NCBI GenBank assembly: GCA_947245515.1
Contig: CAMXQV010000013.1
Span: forward strand, 1-37,277
Source: an uncultured Clostridium sp.
Lineage (GTDB): Bacteria; Bacillota; Clostridia; TANB77; CAG-508
Direction of reading: 5' to 3'
Length of the DNA: 37,277 nucleotides
Of this stretch, positions 1-7,718 are shown one piece after another (position 1 is the stretch's first letter; each line of letters begins with the position of its first letter). A model generated the notes under the pieces. It did no database searches, was not told where the DNA came from, and saw only the letters and a program-made list of their open reading frames with translations. Made by a program: the position numbers and the translations under genes.

Positions 1-65
1 TTTTATTTGAATAACTTTACGCCTTTTTAGAAAAATTTCATTTTTTTATCCTGATGATAAAAATA

Positions 66-94
66 TTGACATATTATAAAAAACATGTTATCAT
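66..94 (+). promoter_or_regulatory. sigma-A promoter of the his leader / HisRS-racemase operon
   Basis: TTGACA at 66-71, a 17-bp spacer and TATCAT at 89-94 fit the vegetative consensus with one mismatch in the -10 box. The expected start near 101 leaves about 28 nt before the leader ATG at 129. Confidence 0.75.
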
Positions 95-128
95 TTTAAC
101 TATAAAAACAAAGAAAGAAGGAAATAAA

Positions 129-182
129 ATGAAATTAAATATATTTTTAAACCAATTACATCATCATCGTAGGAGCTTGTAA
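129..182 (+). CDS. histidine-rich leader peptide (attenuation leader)
   Basis: This 17-codon ORF reads MKLNIFLNQLHHHRRSL. It has a ribosome binding site (AAGAAGGA) seven bases before the ATG and three consecutive CAT (His) codons at 159-167, followed by two Arg codons. It lies between a good promoter and an intrinsic terminator that precedes a histidyl-tRNA synthetase gene. That is the layout of amino-acid attenuation leaders such as those of his operons, where a ribosome short of charged tRNA-His pauses at the His codons and changes the folding of the downstream RNA. The peptide probably has no function beyond being translated. The reading is inferred from position and codons; no family assignment is possible at this length. 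Confidence 0.7.
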   Translation: MKLNIFLNQLHHHRRSL

Positions 183-278
183 CTATTGCTTAATTGCGTA
201 GGTACAGGCTAAAAATACTGTGCCTACGATAGTTTAAAAATATATAATTATAGATATATTAAAAATACTATTTGTAGG
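166..278 (+). promoter_or_regulatory. candidate attenuator RNA with competing pairings
   Basis: Four segments can pair in different ways. A (166-173, overlapping the last His and first Arg codons) and B (197-207) are both complementary to C (218-232). B:C is an 11-bp hairpin with one G-U pair and a 10-nt loop. C can also pair with D (268-278; 9 bp around a small internal bulge), and D overlaps the left arm of the terminator stem, so C:D would act as an antiterminator. No T-box consensus (AGGGUGGNACCGCG-like) is visible up to the HisRS gene. The pairings are seen in the sequence; the switching order is inference. Confidence 0.5.
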
Positions 279-319
279 AAAAAAACTATAAATAGTATTT
301 TTTTGTATATCTATTTTTT
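250..319 (+). terminator. intrinsic terminator in the HisRS leader (attenuator terminator)
   Basis: The inner stem pairs 261-273 with 290-302 (13 bp, 16-nt loop). An outer stem pairs 250-258 with 306-314, and TTTTT follows. It lies between the leader peptide and the HisRS gene, so transcription must pass it to reach the synthetase. Confidence 0.75.
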
Positions 320-320
320 A

Positions 321-435
321 TATGCTAGGAAAGTATATCTTTCCAATTGTATAAAAAGTTACAATCGCTAGCTCTTTGAAAAAATTTCAACTCTTTGCTC
401 TGAAACTCAAAATTGGCAAAAAAAATTAAAGAAAG
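321..435 (+). repeat. dispersed two-hairpin intergenic repeat, copy B (diverged)
   Basis: It shares the order of elements with 6558-6693: a GGAAAG/CTTTCC hairpin, then ACAATCGCTAGCTCTTTGA, an imperfect stem ending in GAAACTCAAA, and AAATTAAAGAAA. The middle has diverged but keeps the TTTC/GAAA pairing. It lies directly after the leader terminator, and its end supplies part of the HisRS ribosome binding site. Confidence 0.6.
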
Positions 436-446
436 GTGGAAATTTT

Positions 447-2522
447 ATGAAAAGTAAAGAATTAAAAAATGTAAGAGGAAGTATCGATTATGGAGGAAAA
501 GACGCAATAATTAGAAATTTTATTTCAAAAACCTTACAAGAAACCTTTGAAAAATATGGATACAGTCCATTAGAAACATCCATTTTATGTTATTATGATA
601 TATTAGCTTTAAAATATGATGAAGATAATTATATTTTAAAAGAAATATATAAAGTAACAGATCAAGGTAATAGAAATTTAGCATTACGATATGATTTAAC
701 AGTACCATTTGCAAAATATATAGCATCTAATACAAATATAAAACTTCCATATAAAAGATATGAGATAGGAAAAGTATTTAGAGATGGACCTATAAAAAAG
801 GGAAGGACAAGAGAATTTATACAATGCGATATTGATAGTGTAGGAATTGAAGGGCAAATGATTGAAGCAGAGTTAATTTCAATATTTGTTGAAGGCTATA
901 GAAGATTAGGAATAGATATTATTATTAAATATAATAACAGAAAATTAATGAATGGGATAATTGAAATTTGTAATATTGATAATGATAAAACCAGTCAAGT
1001 CATAACTATAATAGATAAAATAGAAAAATTATCTTATGAAGAAATAAAGCTAGACTTTAATAAAATTGGAATAAAAGAAAATCAGATAGAAACTCTTATG
1101 AAATATTTAAAAATAGAATTTAATGAGTTAAATAAAGTAATTAAAAATGTTTCAAATACAAAACTAAAAGAAGGATTAAATGAAATTGAAAAATTAAATA
1201 GATATATAAAAGACCTGAACTTAACTGAATATGTAAGATTTTCACCAACACTTGCAAGAGGGCAAGAATATTATACTGGAACAATATTTGAAGTGTATGT
1301 TGCAAATGGAAGTATAAAATCAAGCATTGGAGGAGGTGGTCGATATGACAATATGATTGGAGAGTTTATAAATGATGGAAAAAAATATCCAGCAGTTGGA
1401 ATAAGTTTTGGATTAGATGTAATCTTCGAAATATTAAGGGAAAAACAAACATATTTATACAATGCAGAAGTTTATATAGTTCCAAGGGAAAATAATACAC
1501 TAGCATTAAAAATAGCTGATGAATTAAGAAAAAATGAAGTAAAAGTTGATATAGAAATGAATAATTTGAAATTAAAAAAAGCATTAAGTATTATAAATGA
1601 GAAAAAAGTTCCAATTGTTATAATTCTTGGAGAAAATGAAATAAAAGAAAATAAAATAATTATAAAAGATATGAAAAATAATTTTCAAATACTTGAAGAC
1701 ATTAAGGATTATATGGAAACAATACAAGAATTACTTTCTATTGGAGAAATCAAATATAAAATCTTAAATCCAGGAGGAAATAAAACAGCATTAATTAAAG
1801 GGTGTGCGTATACAAATAATCAAAAAAAATTAATTAATAAAATGATAATGGATAAGTATTCACAAGTAGAGCAAGTAGGATTTTTAAGTAATAAAATAAA
1901 TCGTTTAGAAATGGCTGGTGGAGAATTTTGTATGAATGCAACTAGATGTGCTATATATGAATATTCAAAGGAAAATAAAGAAAAAGTTGAACTTTCAGTA
2001 TCAGGAACTAATAAAAAATTAATAGGTAGAAAATTAAATGATAATAAAGTAGAAGTAAAATTAGATATAGGTAAAAATATAGAAGAATTAATTGAAGCAA
2101 AAAATGAATTTACTTGTGTAAAGATAGATGGAATACTAATAGCTATTTTAGATGAAGAAAAATCAAAAAAATATATTCAAAAATTAAGAGAAAATGAAGA
2201 AACAACAAAAGATGAATTAAAACAATTAATGATAACAGAAATTGCTTCAGAAGAAAAAGCGATAGGAATAATGTTATTAGAAAAAGAATCAGGAAAAATA
2301 AAAATAAATCCTATTGTTTGGGTAAAAGAAATAGATACAGTATTTTATGAAACAGCATGTGGTAGTGGTAGTTTAGGAATAGCAATATATAATTATTTGA
2401 AAAACAAAGATAAAAAAATAGAACTAATACAACCATCAGGATATAGTATTAATATTGAACTTGAAGGAAATAACAACTATATAGAAAATGCTATTATTAG
2501 TGGAATTATAGAGGAGGAATAG
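447..2522 (+). CDS. hisS: histidyl-tRNA synthetase fused to a histidine-racemase-like (DapF-fold) domain
   Basis: Residues 1 to about 425 form a complete class II histidyl-tRNA synthetase, which charges tRNA-His using ATP. Motif 2 (FRDGPIKKGRTREF, about 111-124), the histidine-specific LARGQEYYTGTIFE (269-282), GGGRYDNMIG, motif 3 (about 315-330) and a C-terminal anticodon-binding domain (about 345-420) are all present, so it is not the truncated regulator HisZ. Residues about 433-691 are an extra DapF-superfamily domain with the two expected catalytic cysteines, C495 (GGEFCMNATR) and C638 (ETACGSGS). Its motifs NPGGNKTALI, EQVGF and IQPSG resemble, from memory, staphylococcal CntK and related histidine racemases more than diaminopimelate epimerase, which has CGNGxRC. 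In-frame continuity over 2 kb argues against an artefact. The start has GAAAGGTGG upstream. It is probably controlled by the His leader. The substrate (His or diaminopimelate) is unproven. Confidence 0.85.
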   Translation: MKSKELKNVRGSIDYGGKDAIIRNFISKTLQETFEKYGYSPLETSILCYYDILALKYDEDNYILKEIYKVTDQGNRNLALRYDLTVPFAKYIASNTNIKLPYKRYEIGKVFRDGPIKKGRTREFIQCDIDSVGIEGQMIEAELISIFVEGYRRLGIDIIIKYNNRKLMNGIIEICNIDNDKTSQVITIIDKIEKLSYEEIKLDFNKIGIKENQIETLMKYLKIEFNELNKVIKNVSNTKLKEGLNEIEKLNRYIKDLNLTEYVRFSPTLARGQEYYTGTIFEVYVANGSIKSSIGGGGRYDNMIGEFINDGKKYPAVGISFGLDVIFEILREKQTYLYNAEVYIVPRENNTLALKIADELRKNEVKVDIEMNNLKLKKALSIINEKKVPIVIILGENEIKENKIIIKDMKNNFQILEDIKDYMETIQELLSIGEIKYKILNPGGNKTALIKGCAYTNNQKKLINKMIMDKYSQVEQVGFLSNKINRLEMAGGEFCMNATRCAIYEYSKENKEKVELSVSGTNKKLIGRKLNDNKVEVKLDIGKNIEELIEAKNEFTCVKIDGILIAILDEEKSKKYIQKLRENEETTKDELKQLMITEIASEEKAIGIMLLEKESGKIKINPIVWVKEIDTVFYETACGSGSLGIAIYNYLKNKDKKIELIQPSGYSINIELEGNNNYIENAIISGIIEEE

Positions 2523-2523
2523 T

Positions 2524-3543
2524 ATGCAGTCAAAAGAAATATTAAGAAATTTAGTTCAATTTGACACCTATAAGGACAAAGAAAATGAAAAAATAATCAA
2601 CTATATTCAACAAATTTTAGAAAAAAAGGGATTTAAAACAGAATATAAGACTAAGTGCTTAATTATGAGTATAAAGGAAAAATATAATTTAGGATTTTTA
2701 GGACATACTGATACTGTACAAGGTGGAAGTGATTGGATATATAATCCTTTAGAACTAATCGAAATTGACAATAAATTATATGGTTTAGGTGTTTGTGATA
2801 TGAAAGGTGGTATTGCAGCAATCCTAAATGCAGTATTAGATACAGATTGGAACAAATTAAATTATGGAATTAAGTTGTTTTTTACTTATGATGAAGAAAT
2901 AGGATTTGAGGGAATAAAAGAAATAAATCAATTAAATATAGAAATGCCTAAAACCATGATAATAGGAGAACCAACTAATAATGAAATGATGAATGGAAGC
3001 AAAGGTTTATTAGAATTTAAAATTGATTTTAAAGGAAAATCGGCTCACTCGAGTAATCCAGAAAATGGAATAAATGCAATAGAGCAATGTATGGAGTTTT
3101 TAGAAGAATTAAAAAAATTTCATAATACCTTAAAACTTGAAACTGATAATAGATTTGATATTCCTTATACAACTATGAATGTAGGAAAAATAGATGGAGG
3201 CAAAAGTATAAATATTGTTCCAAATAGTTGTACAACATATATAGACTTTAGAATAATAAATGAAAAACATAGAATAAAGATTTTTGAAATGATAAATAAC
3301 TTACAAAAAAAGTATAAATTTAAATATAAAATAGTAAATGATATTAAACCTTTTATAAGTGAAAGCAAAGAAAGTAAAACAACAAATTTTATAACAGAAG
3401 CTAGTTTTATACAGTCAAAAAATAGATACATACTTGGTACAGGACCAATAAATGCACATGAAGCAAATGAATATATTACAATAGAAAGTTTAGACAAATT
3501 GGTCAAACAATACAAACAAATAATAGATGAATTATGTTTGTAG
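2524..3543 (+). CDS. M20-family metallohydrolase (ArgE/DapE-like)
   Basis: This is a 339-residue zinc amidohydrolase of the M20 family, whose members remove acyl groups from amino acids (ArgE, DapE) or cleave dipeptides. Metal and catalytic residues are visible: H61 and D63 in GHTDTVQGG, D92 in CDMKGG, E124/E125 in TYDEEIGF, E149 in GEPT and H312 near the C-terminus. A dimerisation lid lies between (about 155-265). It is somewhat shorter than typical ArgE or DapE (about 375). Its ATG follows the stop of the fusion gene by one base, and the ribosome binding site GAGGAGG lies inside the end of that gene, so the two are translationally coupled. Possible roles are deacylation in lysine or arginine synthesis, or a step linked to the racemase domain. 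The substrate cannot be read from the sequence. Confidence 0.85.
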   Translation: MQSKEILRNLVQFDTYKDKENEKIINYIQQILEKKGFKTEYKTKCLIMSIKEKYNLGFLGHTDTVQGGSDWIYNPLELIEIDNKLYGLGVCDMKGGIAAILNAVLDTDWNKLNYGIKLFFTYDEEIGFEGIKEINQLNIEMPKTMIIGEPTNNEMMNGSKGLLEFKIDFKGKSAHSSNPENGINAIEQCMEFLEELKKFHNTLKLETDNRFDIPYTTMNVGKIDGGKSINIVPNSCTTYIDFRIINEKHRIKIFEMINNLQKKYKFKYKIVNDIKPFISESKESKTTNFITEASFIQSKNRYILGTGPINAHEANEYITIESLDKLVKQYKQIIDELCL

Positions 3544-3546
3544 AAA

Positions 3547-3576
3547 TTGACTTTGTTATATATTAAAAAATATATA
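3547..3576 (+). promoter_or_regulatory. possible promoter of the PIN gene
   Basis: TTGACT at 3547-3552 and TATATA at 3571-3576, 18 bp apart, directly after the M20 gene stop codon. The surrounding AT-richness makes this tentative. Confidence 0.4.
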
Positions 3577-3629
3577 TAGTGTAGTATTTAAACAATGAAT
3601 AATTTCTAGTTTATAGGGAGGTATGCTTT

Positions 3630-4052
3630 ATGCGAATTGTAATAGACACTAACATTTGGATTTCAGCAATAATTACAGAAGGAAGAATAAGCAAATGGCT
3701 GAAGGATGTTTGTGAAAACAAAGATATTATTATTATATTAAGTACATCTATTTTATCTGAAATAAAGGCTGTTCTTCAAAATGATAATAGAAACCGAAGA
3801 AAAAAGAAAAAACGGAAATGTTTTACTGAAGAACATATTAAAAAGTTTGAAGAGTTATTAAATAAAGCAACATTTGAAATTGTAGAATCAAAATCAATAG
3901 ATGGTTTAGATATTTATATTAGAGATGAAGATGACATTCATATCATAGAAGCAGCAATTATTGGAAAAGCAGATGTTCTAATTAGTGGTGATAAAGATTT
4001 TGAAGAAGTGCAATCGTCACTATTCAAAATAATGAAACCTTCTGAATTTTGA
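3630..4052 (+). CDS. PIN-domain putative ribonuclease (toxin-like, COG1569 type)
   Basis: This 140-residue protein has the PIN-fold layout: MRIVIDTNIW with the first acidic metal ligand (D6), SEIKAVL with a conserved Glu, and a C-terminal DEDDIHIIEAA...ADVLISGDKDF with the remaining acidic residues. Proteins of this group are usually annotated as toxins of toxin-antitoxin systems and are expected to cut RNA using Mg ions. A very basic run (RRKKKKRK) sits mid-protein. The ribosome binding site GGGAGGT is good. There is no antitoxin ORF in the 86 bp upstream, and the gene ends in its own terminator. It is either an orphan toxin or a PIN protein with another role. Confidence 0.75.
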   Translation: MRIVIDTNIWISAIITEGRISKWLKDVCENKDIIIILSTSILSEIKAVLQNDNRNRRKKKKRKCFTEEHIKKFEELLNKATFEIVESKSIDGLDIYIRDEDDIHIIEAAIIGKADVLISGDKDFEEVQSSLFKIMKPSEF

Positions 4053-4054
4053 AA

Positions 4055-4092
4055 AAATAAATCTACTTCAAAAGTGAAGTAGATTTATTTTT
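4055..4092 (+). terminator. intrinsic terminator after the PIN gene
   Basis: A perfect 15-bp stem pairs 4055-4069 with 4076-4090, has a 6-nt loop and ends in a T tract. It starts three bases after the stop codon. Confidence 0.85.
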
Positions 4093-4160
4093 AAATTAAA
4101 ATATGAAAAAAATTTATACCTAGATAAAAATTGAAAAAATTCGTTAAAATAGTAGCATTT

Positions 4161-4283
4161 ATGAAAAATTGCGGGTATAATAAGGAAAGATATAAATTAT
4201 ATGATAAAATGAGACATGAAATATTAAATGAAATAAATAATAAAATAGTTTATAAAGATGTGTTAGACGTTATAAAAAAATAA
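4161..4283 (+). CDS. possible 40-residue ORF or remnant before prfB
   Basis: The ORF starts MKNCGYNKERYKLYDKMRHE and is Lys/Glu/Asn-rich with helical character. There is no ribosome binding site before the ATG and the frame is open a little further upstream, so it may be the tail of a lost gene. I do not recognise it. Confidence 0.2.
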   Translation: MKNCGYNKERYKLYDKMRHEILNEINNKIVYKDVLDVIKK

Positions 4284-4303
4284 ATAAGATAGGATGTGGT
4301 AAA

Positions 4304-5405
4304 ATGATAGAATTAGACGAAAACACAAGATCACTTCAAACAATAAAACAAAAAATAAAAGAATTGGGTGAATCTCTTTGACCTTGCTAAATTAGAACAA
4401 GAACTAGAAAAATTAGAACAAGAAACTGCCCAACCTAAGTTTTGGGAAGATTCCAAAAACTCAAACAAAGTATTATCAAAAATAAAACAATTAAAAAATA
4501 AAACAACAAATTATAATAAGATAGTAACAGAAATAGATAACTTATTAGAAATGACAGAATTAGTAAAGATAGAAGCAGATGAAGATATAGAAAAAGAAAT
4601 AATAAGTAATACAAACAATGTAAAAAAAGAACTAGAAAAGTTTGAACTAACAACCTTATTATCAGGAAAATATGACAACAATAATGCTATAATAACTATA
4701 CATCCAGGAGCAGGTGGAACCGAATCTCAAGATTGGGCAGAAATGTTATATAGAATGTATACAAGATGGGCAACAAAAAATAGTTATCAAATAAAAGAAT
4801 TAGATTATTTAGATGGGGAAGAGGCAGGACTAAAAAGTGTGACCTTTGAGATTATTGGTGAAAATAGCTATGGATATATGAAATGCGAAAAAGGTGTCCA
4901 TAGACTTGTTAGAATATCACCTTTTGACAGTGGTGGAAGAAGGCATACTTCCTTTGCATCTGTTGAAGTATTGCCAGAAATAACAGATGATATAGAAATA
5001 GAAATTAATCCAGATGACTTACGAGTTGATACCTATAGAGCCTCTGGAGCTGGAGGTCAACATATAAATAAAACCTCCTCAGCAGTAAGAATAACACATA
5101 TACCAACAAATATAGTAGTAGCTTGTCAATCAGAACGTTCACAAATTCAAAATAGAGAAACTGCTTTAAAAATGCTAAAATCTAAATTATTAGATTTAAA
5201 AGAAAAAGAACAAAAAGAAAAAATTGAAGATTTAAAAGGAGACCAGAAAGATATAGCTTGGGGAAGTCAAATTCGTTCATATGTATTTTGTCCATATACA
5301 ATGGTAAAAGATCACAGGACAAATTATGAAGTAGGTAATGTAGAAGCGGTAATGAATGGTGAAATAGATGATTTCATGGAAAATTATTTAAAATCACAAA
5401 TCTAA
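4304..5405 (+). CDS. prfB: peptide chain release factor 2 (programmed +1 frameshift)
   Basis: RF2 releases finished proteins at UGA and UAA codons. The first 25 codons run from the ATG at 4304 to an in-frame TGA at 4379-4381. A +1 shift at CTT TGA C then joins the long frame, giving about 366 residues, the usual RF2 size. The long frame contains SPFDSGGRRHTSFASVEV (the SPF-type stop-codon recognition region) and the catalytic GGQ in SGAGGQHINKTSSAV. The N-terminal part is a Glu/Lys-rich helical domain. Frameshifting lets RF2 regulate its own level: scarce RF2 means slow reading of the UGA and more shifting. The usual neighbour secA is absent here. Confidence 0.97.
4365..4382 (+). other. prfB programmed +1 frameshift site
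   Basis: GGGTG (4366-4370) lies five bases before CTT TGA C (4376-4382). It can act as the internal Shine-Dalgarno-like stimulator, although it is weaker than the AGGGGG of E. coli. Translation skips one T at 4379 and continues with GAC. Confidence 0.9.
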
Positions 5406-5437
5406 AAAATAGACATAATTTCAAAATAGAACATATA

Positions 5438-5482
5438 ATATAAAGAGTTGTATTTAATTAAATAAGCTCTTTATATTTTTTT
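5438..5482 (+). terminator. intrinsic terminator after prfB
   Basis: A 10-bp stem pairs 5438-5447 with 5467-5476 and is followed by six Ts. The AT-rich interior can fold further. It ends only two bases before the aspartate kinase ribosome binding site region. Confidence 0.7.
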
Positions 5483-5497
5483 AAAGAGGTGGTCCAA

Positions 5498-6460
5498 GTG
5501 GACACAATAGTTATGAAATTTGGAGGTAGCTCTGTTGCAAGTAATGAAAAACTTAAAACAGTTGCTAATAAAATAATAGATTTATATAATAAAGAAAATA
5601 ATATTGTTGTTGTACTATCTGCACAGGGAAAAACAACAGACAAATTAATATCAGAAGCTAAGGAATTATCTACAAACATAAGTAATAGAGAAATGGATGC
5701 ATTATTAAGTACAGGAGAACAGATATCAATAGCTAAATTAAGTATCTTACTAAATAGTATGGGATATGAAGCAATATCTCTAACTGGATGGCAAGCTGGA
5801 ATATATACAAACAATACAAATCAGAATGCTTTAATAGAAAAAATTAATACATCAAGAATTACAAAAGAACTTCAAAAACGAAAAATTGTAATTATTGCAG
5901 GCTTTCAAGGAATAAATGAAAATTTAGATATAACAACTTTTGGAAGAGGAGGTTCAGATACAACTGCCTTAGCAATAGCAGCAGCTTTAAAAGCAAAAAA
6001 CTGTTACATTTTTTCAGATGTTGATGGTGTATATACAACAGATCCAAATAAAGTAGAAACATCAAAAAAACTATCAGCCTTATCCTATAATGAAATGCTA
6101 GAAATATCTAGTGAAGGAGCAAAAGTTCTTCATAATAGATGTATAGAAATAGGCGACAAATTCAAAATTCCTATTATTACAAAATCTACTTTTAATAATA
6201 AACCAGGTACTGTAATTTCTGATATCATAGAAGAAAATACTGTTAAAAGCGTAGTAAAAAAAGATGTTTCTAGAATTTCAATTGTTGGAAATGGTATTAT
6301 TAGAAATGTTAATATAATAAAAAATATTTTAAAAATAATAGAATATGAAAAACTTGAAATGCTAGAATTTGACGTATCAGAATCTAAAATTTCCATTACC
6401 TTTAAAAATGTTGTAGATGATGAGGTACTAAATAAAATTCATGAATTAGTTATTATATAA
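5498..6460 (+). CDS. lysC: aspartate kinase, short single-ACT form
   Basis: It phosphorylates aspartate, the first step toward lysine/diaminopimelate, threonine and methionine. MKFGGSSVAS at the N-terminus, GRGGSDTTALA near 150 and DVDGVYTTDP near 176 are the amino-acid kinase signatures. I chose GTG at 5498 because AGAGGTGG lies six bases before it; a GTG three codons earlier would sit inside that site. At 320 residues it is about 80-130 shorter than usual monofunctional enzymes. After the kinase domain (about 1-245) there is room for only one ACT-like module (about 250-320) instead of two, so feedback control may differ. No lysine riboswitch fits in the 92 bp upstream. Confidence 0.9.
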   Translation: MDTIVMKFGGSSVASNEKLKTVANKIIDLYNKENNIVVVLSAQGKTTDKLISEAKELSTNISNREMDALLSTGEQISIAKLSILLNSMGYEAISLTGWQAGIYTNNTNQNALIEKINTSRITKELQKRKIVIIAGFQGINENLDITTFGRGGSDTTALAIAAALKAKNCYIFSDVDGVYTTDPNKVETSKKLSALSYNEMLEISSEGAKVLHNRCIEIGDKFKIPIITKSTFNNKPGTVISDIIEENTVKSVVKKDVSRISIVGNGIIRNVNIIKNILKIIEYEKLEMLEFDVSESKISITFKNVVDDEVLNKIHELVII

Positions 6461-6529
6461 TCTAAATACTTTTAGTGTTATAAAAAGATAACTAAAATAG
6501 TGTTGAAAATAATAAAAATATAGCTAGAA

Positions 6530-6557
6530 AAAAAACTATTTTTAGGTATAGTTTTTT
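6530..6557 (+). terminator. intrinsic terminator after lysC
   Basis: AAAAAACTAT (6530-6539) pairs with ATAGTTTTTT (6548-6557) across an 8-nt loop; the T tract is part of the stem. It abuts the dispersed repeat. Between lysC and yabP (6461-6805) I see only this hairpin, the repeat and an AT-rich promoter region. Confidence 0.6.
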
Positions 6558-6693
6558 ATACAATAGGAAAGTCATACTTTCCTATTGTATAAAAGCTACA
6601 ATCGCTAGCCCTTTGAGATTTTCTCCTTACTGTCGAAAACTCAAATCGGGCAAGAACAAATTAAAGAAAATAAAAGATTTTCTTATTTGTTCT
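6558..6693 (+). repeat. dispersed two-hairpin intergenic repeat, copy A
   Basis: It begins with a perfect 14-bp palindrome (6558-6571 with 6577-6590). A body follows that holds CGCTAGC, a bulged stem TTTGAG(A)TTTTC/GAAAACTCAAA and a terminal inverted repeat (AGAACAAAT...ATTTGTTCT). The body is nearly identical to the reverse complement of 36724-36824, with only a handful of differences over about 97 bp. It contains no ORF. Confidence 0.8.
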
Positions 6694-6805
6694 TATATAT
6701 TAGTAAGTTAGGTTGTGAAAAAAGCTTAATTCTAATTTTTAGTTCTAAACTAGACAAACTGTGAATATATATAATTTAGCAAGAAAAAATAAGGAGGTAG
6801 GGGAT

Positions 6806-7105
6806 ATGACAATAGAAGAAAGAAAAACAATAAACTCTACAGGAGTTATACAAAATCTAATACTAGAAAATAGAGGAAAATTAAGTATCTCTGGTGTATT
6901 AGATGTACTAAGCTTTGATGACCAAGTAGTAATATTAGAAACAGAATTAGGACTACTTACTGTAAAAGGAGAAAACTTAAGAATAAATAAGCTAAGTATA
7001 GATACATCTGAAGTTATAGTAGAAGGAGACATATCCTCATTAAACTATAGTGACAAAACTACAGAAAAAAGCAAAGGAAGTTTAATGAGTAAAATATTCA
7101 AATAA
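6806..7105 (+). CDS. yabP: sporulation protein YabP
   Basis: This 99-residue protein has the YabP-type beta-rich pattern (GVLDVLSFDDQVVILETELG followed by LTVKGENLRI and EGDISSLNY). YabP works with YabQ during spore formation in the mother cell, and in Bacillus it is needed for the cortex. I chose the ATG at 6806 because AAGGAGGT precedes it; an earlier in-frame start has no such site. yabQ follows after 22 bp, and the yabP-yabQ-divIC order is the conserved one in spore formers. Confidence 0.88.
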   Translation: MTIEERKTINSTGVIQNLILENRGKLSISGVLDVLSFDDQVVILETELGLLTVKGENLRINKLSIDTSEVIVEGDISSLNYSDKTTEKSKGSLMSKIFK

Positions 7106-7127
7106 AAAAAGGAGGTCAAATAATTAA

Positions 7128-7625
7128 ATGATAACCACACAAGCTAAGTTATTTTTGATTTTCACAGTAAATGGAATTATAATTGGATTATTATTTGACT
7201 TTTTCAGAATTTTACGAAAATCCTTTAAGACAAAAGATTTTATAACTTATATAGAAGATATCATATTTTGGATTTTAACAGGATTTATTATATTGTATTC
7301 TACATTTACCTTCAATAATGGAGAAATCCGTTTATTCCTATTTGTAGGAATTATTTTAGGAATTTTATTATATATGTTATTCATTAGTAGCTATGTAATA
7401 AAAATCAATGTATCCATTATTACTTTTATAAAAAAACTTGTAATAAAGATCTTTAATATAGTAATAATACCATTTAAATTCATATACAAACTAATAAGAA
7501 AAGTATTTTTCAAACCAATTTCCTTTTGTATTATAAATATCAGGAAAATTTCTACAAAATTTCTCAATAAAATCCATAATAAAGTAAAAACCAAAACAAA
7601 AATAAAAAATAGTGCAGAAAATTAA
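7128..7625 (+). CDS. yabQ: sporulation membrane protein YabQ
   Basis: This 165-residue integral membrane protein has hydrophobic segments near 7-25, 42-60, 66-90 and about 96-125, and a basic tail rich in Lys and Asn. The N-terminal segment followed by LLFDFFRILRKSFK matches the YabQ family. In Bacillus, YabQ sits in membranes around the forespore and is needed for cortex formation. It follows yabP closely and has GGAGGT upstream of the ATG. Confidence 0.88.
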   Translation: MITTQAKLFLIFTVNGIIIGLLFDFFRILRKSFKTKDFITYIEDIIFWILTGFIILYSTFTFNNGEIRLFLFVGIILGILLYMLFISSYVIKINVSIITFIKKLVIKIFNIVIIPFKFIYKLIRKVFFKPISFCIINIRKISTKFLNKIHNKVKTKTKIKNSAEN

Positions 7626-7718
7626 GAATAAAGGAAGGAATTTAAAAGAAAATGTAGAATAATATAAATAGAGATATCCATACGGATTTGCACATTAGAA
7701 TTGGAGAGAAGATTACTT

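Noticed and set aside
183..446. T-box leader for HisRS
   Set aside because: No AGGGUGGNACCGCG-like antiterminator sequence and no stem I layout; the leader ORF and simple hairpins explain the region better.
5406..5497. Lysine riboswitch before lysC
   Set aside because: Only 92 bp are available and they are filled by the prfB terminator; the lysine riboswitch needs about 170 nt.
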